Shown here piece by piece: positions 16,457 to 24,405 of a DNA stretch of 64,000 bases. This DNA comes from an uncultured Roseicyclus sp. (lineage in GTDB: Bacteria > Pseudomonadota > Alphaproteobacteria > Rhodobacterales > Rhodobacteraceae): NCBI GenBank assembly GCA_947491935.1, contig CANLLF010000001.1, positions 372,001 through 436,000 of the forward strand. Reading direction: 5' to 3'. A program made the translations under genes and the position numbers. Each line of letters opens with the position of its first letter. The first letter of the stretch is position 1. The notes beneath the pieces were generated by a model that saw nothing but the letters and a program-made list of their open reading frames with translations, searched no databases and was not told the origin of the DNA.

Positions 16457-17764
16457 ATGGCCCGTGAATACCTCAAGAAAGCAACGCTGACTGCCAAATC
16501 GGACGCGTCCGAAGTGCATGAAATCGTGAAGACGATCCTGTCGGAGATCGAAGCGGGCGGCGATGCGAAGGCCCTGGAATATGCGGCGAAGTTCGACAAG
16601 TACGAGGGCAACGTGATCCTCACGCCCGAAGAGATCGAGGCGGCCTGCGCGTTGGTGCCCGACAAGCTGAAGCGCGACATTCAGTTTGCCCACGATAACG
16701 TCAAACGCTTTGCCGAGACGCAGAAGGCCACGATGTCCGACGTGGAAACGGAAATCGTGCCCGGCATGATCGCCGGTCAGAAGGCGATCCCGGTGGATGC
16801 GGCGGGCTGCTACGCGCCCGGCGGGCGTTACAGCCACGTGGCCAGTGCCATCATGACGGTAACCACCGCAAAAGTGGCCGGCTGCCGCCATATCACGGCC
16901 TGCTCGCCCCCCCGTCCCGGCGTGGGGATCGCACCCGCAATTGTCTACGCGGCCCATATCTGCGGCGCTGACAAGATCCTGGCGCTTGGTGGCGTTCAGG
17001 GCGTTGCCGCGATGACCTTTGGCCTCTTCGGCCTGCCGAAGGCCAACATCCTTGTCGGGCCCGGCAACCAGTTTGTGGCCGAGGCCAAGCGCATCTTGTT
17101 TGGCCGCGTCGGCATCGACATGATCGCGGGCCCCACCGATAGCCTGATCCTGGCCGACGAAACCGCGGACCCGATGATCGTGGCGACCGATCTGGTGAGC
17201 CAGGCCGAGCACGGATACAATTCCCCGGTGTGGCTGGTTACCGATGATCATGCGCTGGCCGAGCGGGTGATGGAGCTTGTCCCCGGCCTGATCGATGATC
17301 TGCCCGAGTTGAACCGGGAGAACGCCTTTGCCGCCTGGCGCGATTATGCCGAGGTAATCGTGTGCCGCGACCGCGAAGAGATGGCGGCGTGTTCGGACGA
17401 TTACGCCCCTGAGCATTTGACGGTCCAGTGTGAAGATCTGGATTGGTGGCTGGATCGCCTCACCTGCTTCGGATCGCTGTTCCTCGGCGAAGAGACCACC
17501 GTCTCCTACGGCGACAAGGCGACGGGCACGAACCACGTTCTGCCGACCTCGGGTGCGGCCAGCTATACCGGGGGCCTGAGCGTCCATAAATACATGAAGA
17601 TCGTAACGTGGCAGCGCGCCACGCGGGAGGGATCGAAAGCGGTGGCCGAGGCGACGGCCCGGATCTCACGGCTGGAGGGCATGGAGGGCCACGCCCGGGC
17701 AGCCGATGTTCGTCTGGCCAAATACTTCCCGGACGAAGAATTCGATCTGACGGCAGATGCGTGA
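16457..17764 (+). CDS. hpsN: sulfopropanediol 3-dehydrogenase HpsN (histidinol-dehydrogenase-like)
   Basis: This 435-residue protein is built like histidinol dehydrogenase. AGCYAPGGRY lies near residue 115, SQAEHGYNSP near 250 supplies Gln and His zinc ligands, YAPEHL near 315 supplies the catalytic Glu-His pair, and GGLSVHKYMKIVT near 375 supplies another His. No other histidine-biosynthesis gene is nearby. The following genes are an SDR, a zinc alcohol dehydrogenase and sulfopyruvate decarboxylase. HpsN, a known member of this superfamily, oxidises (R)-2,3-dihydroxypropane-1-sulfonate to (R)-sulfolactate with NAD. That context is why I call it HpsN rather than HisD. The ATG at 16457 is chosen; the open frame upstream crosses the palindrome. 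Confidence 0.87.
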   Translation: MAREYLKKATLTAKSDASEVHEIVKTILSEIEAGGDAKALEYAAKFDKYEGNVILTPEEIEAACALVPDKLKRDIQFAHDNVKRFAETQKATMSDVETEIVPGMIAGQKAIPVDAAGCYAPGGRYSHVASAIMTVTTAKVAGCRHITACSPPRPGVGIAPAIVYAAHICGADKILALGGVQGVAAMTFGLFGLPKANILVGPGNQFVAEAKRILFGRVGIDMIAGPTDSLILADETADPMIVATDLVSQAEHGYNSPVWLVTDDHALAERVMELVPGLIDDLPELNRENAFAAWRDYAEVIVCRDREEMAACSDDYAPEHLTVQCEDLDWWLDRLTCFGSLFLGEETTVSYGDKATGTNHVLPTSGAASYTGGLSVHKYMKIVTWQRATREGSKAVAEATARISRLEGMEGHARAADVRLAKYFPDEEFDLTADA

Positions 17765-18518
17765 CCCGCGCGATCTGTTTGATCTGACGGGCCGGGTGGC
17801 CTGCGTCACAGGCGCAAGCTCGGGCCTGGGCAGGCGGGCGGCCATCGCCTTGGCGGCCGCTGGGGCGCGCGTCGTCGGCGTTGCCCGACGCGAAGAGGCG
17901 TTGCGGGAGCTGCAATCGGAGATCGGTGAGACCTGCGCCGTGGTTGCCGCCGATGTCGCTGATCGCGCTCGGATCGAAACCCTGCGCGATGCAGTGACCA
18001 GCCCGTTTGGCGCGCCCGATATCGTGGTCCATGCCGCCGGGATCAATACCAGGGAGCCGGCCAGCGACGTCACCGCAGAGGGGTGGGATCAAACCATCGC
18101 CTTGAACCTGTCGGCCCCGTTTTTCCTGAGCCAGGCGCTGGTTCCGGCCATGGCCGCCAAAGGCTGGGGGCGGATCGTGAATTTCGCATCGCTGCAAACG
18201 TTTCGCGCCTTTCCGGGCGGGATCGCCTATGGCGCGTCCAAGGCGGCGATCGCACAATTGACCCGCGCGATGGCCGAAGCCTGGTCGCCTAACGGGATCA
18301 CGGCCAACGCCATTGGGCCGGGCTTTTTTCCGACCGAACTGACCGAGGCGGTCTTTTCCGACCCGGATCGGGCGGCGCGCAATGCGGCGCAGACCTGCCT
18401 CAACCGCAATGGTACGATGGAAGATATAGACGGGCCGCTTCTGTTCCTGTGCTCGGACGCATCCGGCTATGTCACCGGCCAGACGTTGATGGTCGATGGG
18501 GGGTTCACGGCGAAATGA
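17757..18518 (+). CDS. hpsO: short-chain dehydrogenase, probable dihydroxypropanesulfonate dehydrogenase HpsO
   Basis: This 253-residue classical SDR has the cofactor motif TGASSGLGRRAA near residue 18, NAG-like HAAGIN near residue 93, and the catalytic Ser-Tyr-Lys set around FASLQTF (about residue 143) and YGASKAA (about residue 157). It overlaps the hpsN end by eight bases and its own stop overlaps the next gene (ATGA). In known dihydroxypropanesulfonate gene sets, an SDR and a zinc dehydrogenase act together to interconvert the two enantiomers so that HpsN can use both. The name follows that gene order. Assigning O against P rests on protein family memory, not alignment. Confidence 0.78.
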   Translation: MRDPRDLFDLTGRVACVTGASSGLGRRAAIALAAAGARVVGVARREEALRELQSEIGETCAVVAADVADRARIETLRDAVTSPFGAPDIVVHAAGINTREPASDVTAEGWDQTIALNLSAPFFLSQALVPAMAAKGWGRIVNFASLQTFRAFPGGIAYGASKAAIAQLTRAMAEAWSPNGITANAIGPGFFPTELTEAVFSDPDRAARNAAQTCLNRNGTMEDIDGPLLFLCSDASGYVTGQTLMVDGGFTAK

Positions 18519-19495
18519 AAGCGCTTGTCTATCAGGGCGACAAAACCCTGACGTTTCAGGACTTTGAAGATCCGACGCCCGCGGAGGGCGAAGTGCTGAT
18601 CAAGGTTGAGGCCGTGGGCATTTGCGGGTCCGACATGCATGCCTATCTGGGGCACGATGCGCGCCGCCCCGCGCCGCTGATCCTGGGCCATGAGGCGGCG
18701 GGCACCATCGTTGGCGGCCCACGGGACGGCGAGCGTGTGACAGTCAACCCGCTCGTCACCTGCGGCACCTGCCCCGCCTGCCAATCGCAGCGCGAAAACC
18801 TGTGCCCAACCCGGCAGATCATTTCCATGCAGCCTCGCGAGGGCGCGTTTGCGCAATACATCGGCATGCCGCTCTCAAACCTAGTGACCGTTCCCGACGC
18901 TGTCCCGCTGGCCAAGGCCGCGCTGGCCGAGCCGCTCGCGGTCAGCTGGCACGCGGTGCGCTTGGCGCTGGCCGCACACCACCCTGCCGATGCCGGCAAG
19001 GCGCTGGTTCTGGGCGGCGGGGCGATTGGCCTGGCGGCCGCGCTGGCGCTCAAGGCGATGGGCGCCGAGGACATCACCATCGTGGAGCCAAACGCCGACC
19101 GGCGCGCGTTTCTTGCGGACACGTGTGGCCAACGGGCCGTTGCGGAGGCAGAGGGCAGCTATCCAATTGTCATCGATGCAGTGGGCTTCGCCGCCACCCG
19201 CGCCGCGGCTTCCAGCCATGCGGCGCCGGGCGGCGTGATTGCCCATGTGGGCCTGGGCGAGGATACTGGCGGCCTCGACGTGCGACGCATGACGCTTCAG
19301 GAGATCACCTTCATCGGCACCTACACCTACACCGCCCAGGACTTCCGCGACACGGCGCAGGCCATTTTCAACGGTCGCCTGGGCCCGCTCGACTGGGCCG
19401 AACTGAGACCGCTCTGCGACGGCAACGGTGCCTTTCAAGACCTGCTGGCCGGCGCCGTTGCCGCCCCCAAAATCGTACTAGACCCTTGGGCGTGA
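18515..19495 (+). CDS. hpsP: zinc-dependent alcohol dehydrogenase, probable HpsP
   Basis: This 326-residue medium-chain dehydrogenase has VGICGSDMHAYLG near residue 37 (catalytic zinc Cys), GHEAAGTIVG near residue 63 (zinc His-Glu), a structural zinc cluster TCGTCPACQSQRENLC near residue 85, and the nucleotide-binding motif LGGGAIGLAAAL near residue 165. Within the operon it should oxidise or reduce one enantiomer of dihydroxypropanesulfonate together with the SDR. The ATG at 18515 overlaps the SDR stop. A 58-bp gap then leads to comD, with GAAAGG as the next ribosome site. Confidence 0.78.
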   Translation: MKALVYQGDKTLTFQDFEDPTPAEGEVLIKVEAVGICGSDMHAYLGHDARRPAPLILGHEAAGTIVGGPRDGERVTVNPLVTCGTCPACQSQRENLCPTRQIISMQPREGAFAQYIGMPLSNLVTVPDAVPLAKAALAEPLAVSWHAVRLALAAHHPADAGKALVLGGGAIGLAAALALKAMGAEDITIVEPNADRRAFLADTCGQRAVAEAEGSYPIVIDAVGFAATRAAASSHAAPGGVIAHVGLGEDTGGLDVRRMTLQEITFIGTYTYTAQDFRDTAQAIFNGRLGPLDWAELRPLCDGNGAFQDLLAGAVAAPKIVLDPWA

Positions 19496-19553
19496 CTACC
19501 CGTTTCGCCCGAACCGACACTCCGTCTAACCGCCACAACGAAAGGCTGTTTCA

Positions 19554-20060
19554 ATGAATATCGACAAGAAGATCGTGGATGATCTTGTTGCCAACGACAT
19601 CTCGTTCGTCACGACCGTACCCTGCAAGCAGCTGGCCGGCGTTATCGACGAGGTCGAGGCGCGTGACGGGATTTTTCACATCCCCTCCAATAAGGAAGAT
19701 GAAGGCATGGGCCTCTGCGCGGGGGCCTTTATGGGCGGCAAACGCCCGATGATCATCATGCAGAATACCGCCATCGGGGTGACGTTCAACACGCTGGCGA
19801 CGCTCACGCAATATTACCGCATGCCGCTCCCGATGCTGATCAGCTATCGCGGCGAGCTGCGGGAACCGGTGGCCTGCCAGGTCGAGATGGCCGTTCATAC
19901 CAAGGCGCTTCTGGCCCAGATGAACATCCCGACCTACCATTTCCACTGGCAAAAGGATGTCGAGGAACTCGATAACATCCTGAAATACACCTTCATGTGC
20001 AACAAACCCGTGGCCATCCTGACCGATGCCAATTTCTGGGGAGGCTATGGCGACCAATGA
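19554..20060 (+). CDS. comD: sulfopyruvate decarboxylase alpha subunit ComD
   Basis: This 168-residue protein is the thiamine-diphosphate-enzyme pyrimidine domain. The cofactor-activating Glu lies in SNKEDEGMGLCAGAF near residue 45, and MQNTAIGVTFNTLATL near residue 68 is typical of ComD and phosphonopyruvate decarboxylases. With ComE it decarboxylates 3-sulfopyruvate to sulfoacetaldehyde. It sits between the dihydroxypropanesulfonate genes and a 2-hydroxyacid dehydrogenase, which supports sulfopyruvate rather than phosphonopyruvate as substrate. Its stop overlaps the comE start (ATGA), giving the usual split two-gene enzyme. Confidence 0.9.
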   Translation: MNIDKKIVDDLVANDISFVTTVPCKQLAGVIDEVEARDGIFHIPSNKEDEGMGLCAGAFMGGKRPMIIMQNTAIGVTFNTLATLTQYYRMPLPMLISYRGELREPVACQVEMAVHTKALLAQMNIPTYHFHWQKDVEELDNILKYTFMCNKPVAILTDANFWGGYGDQ

Positions 20061-20611
20061 TCCGTTCCGAAATCCTGCGCGAGATCGCACCCATCCTTCG
20101 TGACCAACTGGTTGTCTGCAATATCGGCCTTCCGAGCCAGGAATTGCATATGATTGATGACCAGCCCACCAACTTCTACATGTTGGGCACCATGGGTCTG
20201 TCCTCCTCCATCGGGCTTGGCCTTGCGCTTGCCCAGGACAAGACCGTCATCTCCATCGACGGCGACGGCTCGGTCCTGACCAATCTCGGCACCCTGCCCA
20301 CGATCGCCAACAACGTGGCCGACAATTACATCCTTCTGATCATCGATAACGGCTCCTACGGGTCCACTGGCGATCAGCCGACCTATGCGGGCAAGAAGAC
20401 CAAGCTAGAGAATGTGGCCGAAGCCTGCGGCTGCGAAAACGTCATCACCGTGCAGGACAAGGACCTTGGCCCGGTGCTGCAAAAGGCCATCGATGACCGC
20501 AAAATGACCGTGATCGTCTGCAAATGCGACAGCGGCAACATCAAGCTGCCGGTGATCACGATGGATCCAGTCGTGATCCGGCACCGGTTCATGCAAGCGG
20601 TGCAGGCCTGA
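20057..20611 (+). CDS. comE: sulfopyruvate decarboxylase beta subunit ComE
   Basis: This 184-residue protein is the diphosphate-binding half of the enzyme. GDGSVLTNLGTLPTI near residue 70 and IIDNGSYGSTGDQPT near residue 95 form the TPP/magnesium motif, with GDG and the Asn about 25 residues later. The start at 20057 overlaps the comD stop, so the two subunits are probably made in equal amounts. The sulfoacetaldehyde product would go to Xsc for sulfite and acetyl-phosphate formation, but no xsc gene is in this window. Four bases separate it from the next gene. Confidence 0.9.
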   Translation: MIRSEILREIAPILRDQLVVCNIGLPSQELHMIDDQPTNFYMLGTMGLSSSIGLGLALAQDKTVISIDGDGSVLTNLGTLPTIANNVADNYILLIIDNGSYGSTGDQPTYAGKKTKLENVAEACGCENVITVQDKDLGPVLQKAIDDRKMTVIVCKCDSGNIKLPVITMDPVVIRHRFMQAVQA

Positions 20612-20615
20612 CAAA

Positions 20616-21722
20616 ATGGGCGCTGCCGCGCATATTCATTCCAGCGAAGATGCGCGGCGGCTGGCCCGTCGCCGCCTGCCGTGGATGATCTTCGATTACA
20701 TCGATGGCGCGGCGGGCTCCGAAACCGGGGCCGCCCGCAACCGCACGGTGATGGATGCCTACGCGCTGCGCCCGCGCATTCTGCGCGACGTGAGCAGGCG
20801 CGATCTCTCCGTGAAGCTCTTCGGGCAGGACGCTGAGCGGCCCTTCGGCATCGCGCCCATGGGGATGTGCAACCTGTCCGGACGGGGGGCGGACCTGATG
20901 CTCGCCCGGCTGGCGGCGCGGTACAAAATTCCCCATGGCGTGTCGACGGTCGCCTCAACCCCCCTGGAGCAGATCATCGAGGTGGCCGAGGGCCATGCCT
21001 GGTTCCAGCTTTATTTCAGCGGCGATGGCGTGGGTACGTTCAAGCTGGTCGAACGGGCCAAGGCGGCAGGATATGAGACGCTGGTGCTGACCGTGGATGT
21101 GCCCGAGGTTGGCCGACGCCCACGTGAATTGCGGCACGGGTTCAAGATGCCGTTCCGCATCGGGCCACGGCAATTCATCGACTTCGCCCTGCATCCGCAC
21201 TGGTCGCTATCGGCGCTTTTCGGCGGCAAGCCGCAGATGGCGAATTTCGAGATGGACGGATACGATTTCGATCGCACCGAAAGCCGCGCCAAGGCCGATT
21301 GGGATACGCTTTCGCGCCTGCGCGAAACGTGGCCGGGCAACCTTGTGGTCAAAGGTGTTCTGGATGTGGAAGACGCCGTCGCCCTGAAAGATGTGGGCGT
21401 CGATGCGATCCAGGTTTCAAGCCACGGGGCCCGCCAATTGGAAAGCGCGCCGTCGCCGTTCCTGGCCATGTCGGACATTCGAAATGCCGTCGGAGACACC
21501 TACCCGGTGTTTTTCGACAGCGGCCTGCGCTCGGGGGAGGACGCCTTGAAGGCGCTGAGCGCAGGCGCCGATTTCGTGTTCTTCGGACGTATCCTGCAAT
21601 TTGCCATCGCCGCCGCCGGGGAGCCCGGCCTGCATCGCTTGTGGGATGTTCTGACCGATGAGCTCAGCATCGCCATGGCGCAGACAGGTCGGACCGATCT
21701 GAGCTTCCGGGCGAGCACCTGA
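20616..21722 (+). CDS. FMN-dependent alpha-hydroxyacid dehydrogenase, probable sulfolactate dehydrogenase
   Basis: This 368-residue protein belongs to the lactate dehydrogenase (LldD)/glycolate oxidase family. FDYIDGAAGSE near residue 26, PFGIAPMGMCNL near residue 75, WFQLYFSG near residue 128 with the active-site Tyr, and KGVLDVEDA near residue 245 with the FMN-binding Lys are visible. SSHGARQLESAPSP near residue 268 carries the catalytic His-x-x-Arg, and FDSGLRSGEDALKA near residue 305 binds FMN phosphate. It follows comE by four bases. In sulfolactate pathways an FMN-type enzyme (SlcD) oxidises sulfolactate to sulfopyruvate, which is exactly the step missing between HpsN and ComDE. The substrate is inferred from that gap. 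Confidence 0.83.
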   Translation: MGAAAHIHSSEDARRLARRRLPWMIFDYIDGAAGSETGAARNRTVMDAYALRPRILRDVSRRDLSVKLFGQDAERPFGIAPMGMCNLSGRGADLMLARLAARYKIPHGVSTVASTPLEQIIEVAEGHAWFQLYFSGDGVGTFKLVERAKAAGYETLVLTVDVPEVGRRPRELRHGFKMPFRIGPRQFIDFALHPHWSLSALFGGKPQMANFEMDGYDFDRTESRAKADWDTLSRLRETWPGNLVVKGVLDVEDAVALKDVGVDAIQVSSHGARQLESAPSPFLAMSDIRNAVGDTYPVFFDSGLRSGEDALKALSAGADFVFFGRILQFAIAAAGEPGLHRLWDVLTDELSIAMAQTGRTDLSFRAST

Positions 21723-21773
21723 CAGGTCGCGTTTTCCTGTTCAATTGACTGAACGCGGCGCCCCCTACCCAAT

Positions 21774-21794
21774 AATGTAAAAACCTGTTACATT
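21774..21794. promoter_or_regulatory. inverted repeat AATGTAA-N7-TTACATT upstream of the phosphatase-like gene
   Basis: The arms are AATGTAA (21774-21780) and TTACATT (21788-21794). They lie 52 bp after the sulfonate operon and 35 bp before the ATG at 21829. This could be an operator for the next two genes or a weak stem-loop. The half-site TGTAA is shared with the palindrome upstream of hpsN. Confidence 0.35.
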
Positions 21795-21828
21795 CCGCTT
21801 GGGGCGGCTTTTTGATCGAGGTCTCATT

Positions 21829-22989
21829 ATGGATCGACGCGAGTTTAACCTCGGGCTGAGCGCGATGGCTGCATCCGCCACGCTGGCCCCAAACCTCTCC
21901 AGTGCCCAATCCACCCCTACCTATGCCGGCCCCAATGTCATCCTTGTCCGGTTTGGGGGCGGTGTCCGGCGCGCTGAAACCATCGATGAGGCCACGACCT
22001 ACGCACCCTATCTGCGCCACGTGCTGGCCAATCGCGGCGTCTTCATCCCCGACATGCGGATCGCACAACTGGACGGCGTCGAGACGAGCCATGCGGAGGG
22101 TACGCTGAACCTTCTGACCGGTCGCTATCTTGCCTATCGCGATGCTGGGTCAGGCTTCTTGCAGGACCGGTTGGAGCCCACCGAACCCACGCTTTTCGAA
22201 TACTTGCGCGAGGCCTTCGATGTGCCGTCCCATCAGGCGCTGTTGATCAACGGGGAAGACCGACCGCAGGAGGAGTTCTTCACCTACGGCGTGGCAGACC
22301 ATTACGGCATCGCCTACCGTTCCGAGATGCTCAGCCTCCATCGCTTCAAGCTCTACAAATTCGCCCAGATCATCGCCGAGGGAACCGCCGATGAGGCGAC
22401 GCTTGAAGACGCGCAAAACCAATACGCGGCGCTGATGGAGGCCGATCCACGGGCCATCGCGCCGGGACAATCTCCCGAAGTGACGGCCTTCTGGCAACGG
22501 TGGCGCGCCCATTACGGCGATGACGGCTTCCGCAATCCGCGCGGCGATGCATTGTTGACGGCCTTGGCGACCCGCGCGCTTCGCGAGCTCAGGCCACGGC
22601 TGATGATGGTGAATTATCAGGACCCGGACTACGTGCATTGGGGTAATCCCAGCCACTACACCCGCGCCATTCAGGTTATCGATGACGGACTGCAACGGCT
22701 GGTCGAGACAGTGGAGGCCGACCCGTACTATCGCGACAACACCGTCTTCGTGATCACGCCCGATTGTGGACGAGACGCAAATCCGTTGATGGACGTGCCG
22801 TTCCAGCACCATTTCAACTCCCGCGCGGCCCATGAGATCTGGGCCGTCATCTTCGGGGCGGGCGTGGAGCGAAACCGCATCCTAGACCGACCTGTCGACC
22901 AATCGGCCATCGCGCCGACGATCGCTGCTTTGATGGGATTCCGGGCCAATCGGGCGGAAGGTGATGTTTTGTCGGGAATTTTCGCATGA
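21829..22989 (+). CDS. Tat-exported alkaline phosphatase/sulfatase-superfamily protein
   Basis: This 386-residue protein begins MDRREFNLGLSAMAASATLA, a twin-arginine signal with RREF, cleaved probably near SSAQS (about residue 28). The mature part reads GPNVILVRFGGGVRR, then HAEGTLNLLTGRYL near residue 95, MMVNYQDPDYVHWG near 275 and VFVITPDCGRD near 318, a layout like the alkaline-phosphatase/phosphoglycerate-mutase/sulfatase superfamily with metal-binding Asp and His. A clear catalytic Ser/Thr/Cys position cannot be set by eye. The ATG at 21829 is chosen to start at the Tat signal. It overlaps the next gene (ATGA). Its place after a sulfonate operon may mean a sulfur- or phosphorus-ester role; that is speculative. 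Confidence 0.62.
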   Translation: MDRREFNLGLSAMAASATLAPNLSSAQSTPTYAGPNVILVRFGGGVRRAETIDEATTYAPYLRHVLANRGVFIPDMRIAQLDGVETSHAEGTLNLLTGRYLAYRDAGSGFLQDRLEPTEPTLFEYLREAFDVPSHQALLINGEDRPQEEFFTYGVADHYGIAYRSEMLSLHRFKLYKFAQIIAEGTADEATLEDAQNQYAALMEADPRAIAPGQSPEVTAFWQRWRAHYGDDGFRNPRGDALLTALATRALRELRPRLMMVNYQDPDYVHWGNPSHYTRAIQVIDDGLQRLVETVEADPYYRDNTVFVITPDCGRDANPLMDVPFQHHFNSRAAHEIWAVIFGAGVERNRILDRPVDQSAIAPTIAALMGFRANRAEGDVLSGIFA

Positions 22990-23972
22990 GTTCCGCCACG
23001 ATGCCCCGCGCAGCCCTGCGCCTCCCGGCCCGGCTGTTCGGTTTTGTGCGCGACCTGGTAGTCGGAACCCTGCTGTGTCTGTCACCGATCACGGCCATTC
23101 TGGCGCTGGGTTGGATCACACGGCGGATGCAGGCCACCATTTTGCGAAGCTGGTATGGTGACGCGATTGCGCCGGGATGGGTATTCGGACTGCGCGAGCG
23201 CGGGTGGATAGCTTGGCTTCTGGGTGGTTTGGCCGCTAATATCCGGGCCGGAGCCCTTGCGCTTGCAGGGCTGCTGGTCCTGACATTGCCATTTACATTG
23301 GCCTGGCTCGGCGCGTGGTGGGCCGGGTGGGAAAACTCGTTCAACAAGGGATATGAGCAGGCCAGCGTGGGCCCAATGGTCTGGATGGTGGCAGCACTCG
23401 GCGCCCTTCCCATTCTCGCCCACCTGCCCCTTGCCCTGGCCCACGCGGCGGTCGAGGACCGTTTCGGTGCCTTTTTCGAATGGCGTCGGATCCGCAGCGT
23501 CGCGGCATCGGCAGGCGCGAGGCTCGTTTGGTTGGCCCTGCTGTCAGCGGCGTTCAGCCTGCCGATATTGGGTCTGCGGGCGGTGCCGGTCTTTGTCGAA
23601 GACGTGGTACCGGGCTTCGCCGATATGGCGCCCGCTGCCCAGGCCGACGTTGCAAATGGGCTGGCCCTCGCCATGGCTGGTTTGGCGTTCCTGACCGCCG
23701 TGCTCCTCCGCCATGGGGCGGCCGTCATCTATGCACGCGCCGCGCCCCGCGCGGCGACAGGCCGGTTTGCACCGCTTTGGGACACCCATGCCGTCAAGTC
23801 TGTCCCGCCATCGGGTCGCACGCCCGGGAGGGCGGTCGCGACCGTATGGCTGATCCTCGCAGCGCTGGTTTGGGCTCTGGTCCCGGCTCTGATGGTTGCG
23901 GGCCAGTTCATGAACTACGACGCAGTGATGTGGCTCACCCATCCGGTATTTCTGCTCCCTTGGGGCGGGTAG
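22986..23972 (+). CDS. multi-pass membrane protein of unknown function
   Basis: I do not recognise a family for this 328-residue protein. It has about five or six hydrophobic segments: around residues 22-45, 75-112, 130-155, 180-200, 220-242 and 280-305. The loops include WYGDAIAPGWVFGLRERGW near residue 57. It overlaps the Tat-exported phosphatase-like gene by ATGA, so the two are probably made together, and the membrane protein may partner that enzyme. The codon usage matches the surroundings. Confidence 0.65.
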   Translation: MSSATMPRAALRLPARLFGFVRDLVVGTLLCLSPITAILALGWITRRMQATILRSWYGDAIAPGWVFGLRERGWIAWLLGGLAANIRAGALALAGLLVLTLPFTLAWLGAWWAGWENSFNKGYEQASVGPMVWMVAALGALPILAHLPLALAHAAVEDRFGAFFEWRRIRSVAASAGARLVWLALLSAAFSLPILGLRAVPVFVEDVVPGFADMAPAAQADVANGLALAMAGLAFLTAVLLRHGAAVIYARAAPRAATGRFAPLWDTHAVKSVPPSGRTPGRAVATVWLILAALVWALVPALMVAGQFMNYDAVMWLTHPVFLLPWGG

Positions 23973-24405
23973 ACCAGAAGCCGCAATGAGGCCTCCGTTG
24001 CAATCGGTTTGAGCCCGTCGTCCCTTGGTGCAACCAAGCAGGACGACGACCGAATAAAGCCGTTCCTAAACACCATCATCGTCTTCAACCGACCGTCAGA
24101 GAGGCCGCACCGCTGGGGTCTGAGCGGGCCTTCGACGCGCATGATCTCCTTCTACATCCAAGGGACATATGGCTTCAAAGGTGGTCGGGTGATCAGGTTT
24201 CTTGAATCTGATTTGACGCGTATTTACGGCCCATGGGACAACGCGGGCAAGGATCGCGTGTCCGGCCAACAAGGCGGCGCTCGCAGTACCGCCATTCAGA
24301 AGCGTTGATTGGAAAGCAACGAACACGCGGATTGGAATTCTCGTTACAACAGGAGACGCCGCACCGCACCCCAACGGGAAACTGCGTTCCGATTAATCAT
24401 GCTGC
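23973..24405. other. 433-bp intergenic region between convergent blocks
   Basis: The plus-strand block ending at 23972 and the minus-strand GTPase block ending at 24406 converge here. Short frames on both strands show no family resemblance. The only structured element I see is the stem-loop at 24016-24048. The region is somewhat poorer in GC near 24150-24230, and could contain a decayed gene, but I cannot identify one. Confidence 0.55.
24016..24048. terminator. strong stem-loop, possible bidirectional terminator
   Basis: CGTCGTCC (24016-24023) pairs with GGACGACG (24041-24048), and CTTGGT (24024-24029) pairs with ACCAAG (24033-24038) around a GCA loop, with a two-base bulge. Fourteen base pairs with a three-base loop is very stable. 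No T-run follows on either strand, so termination is not proven. Confidence 0.4.

Noticed and set aside
16457-17764. Histidinol dehydrogenase HisD
   Set aside because: The fold and catalytic residues fit, but the neighbours are sulfonate genes and no his gene is present, so HpsN is preferred.
23973-24405. Insertion-sequence remnant
   Set aside because: The gap is odd and has a strong stem-loop, but I see no terminal inverted repeats, target duplication or transposase motif.
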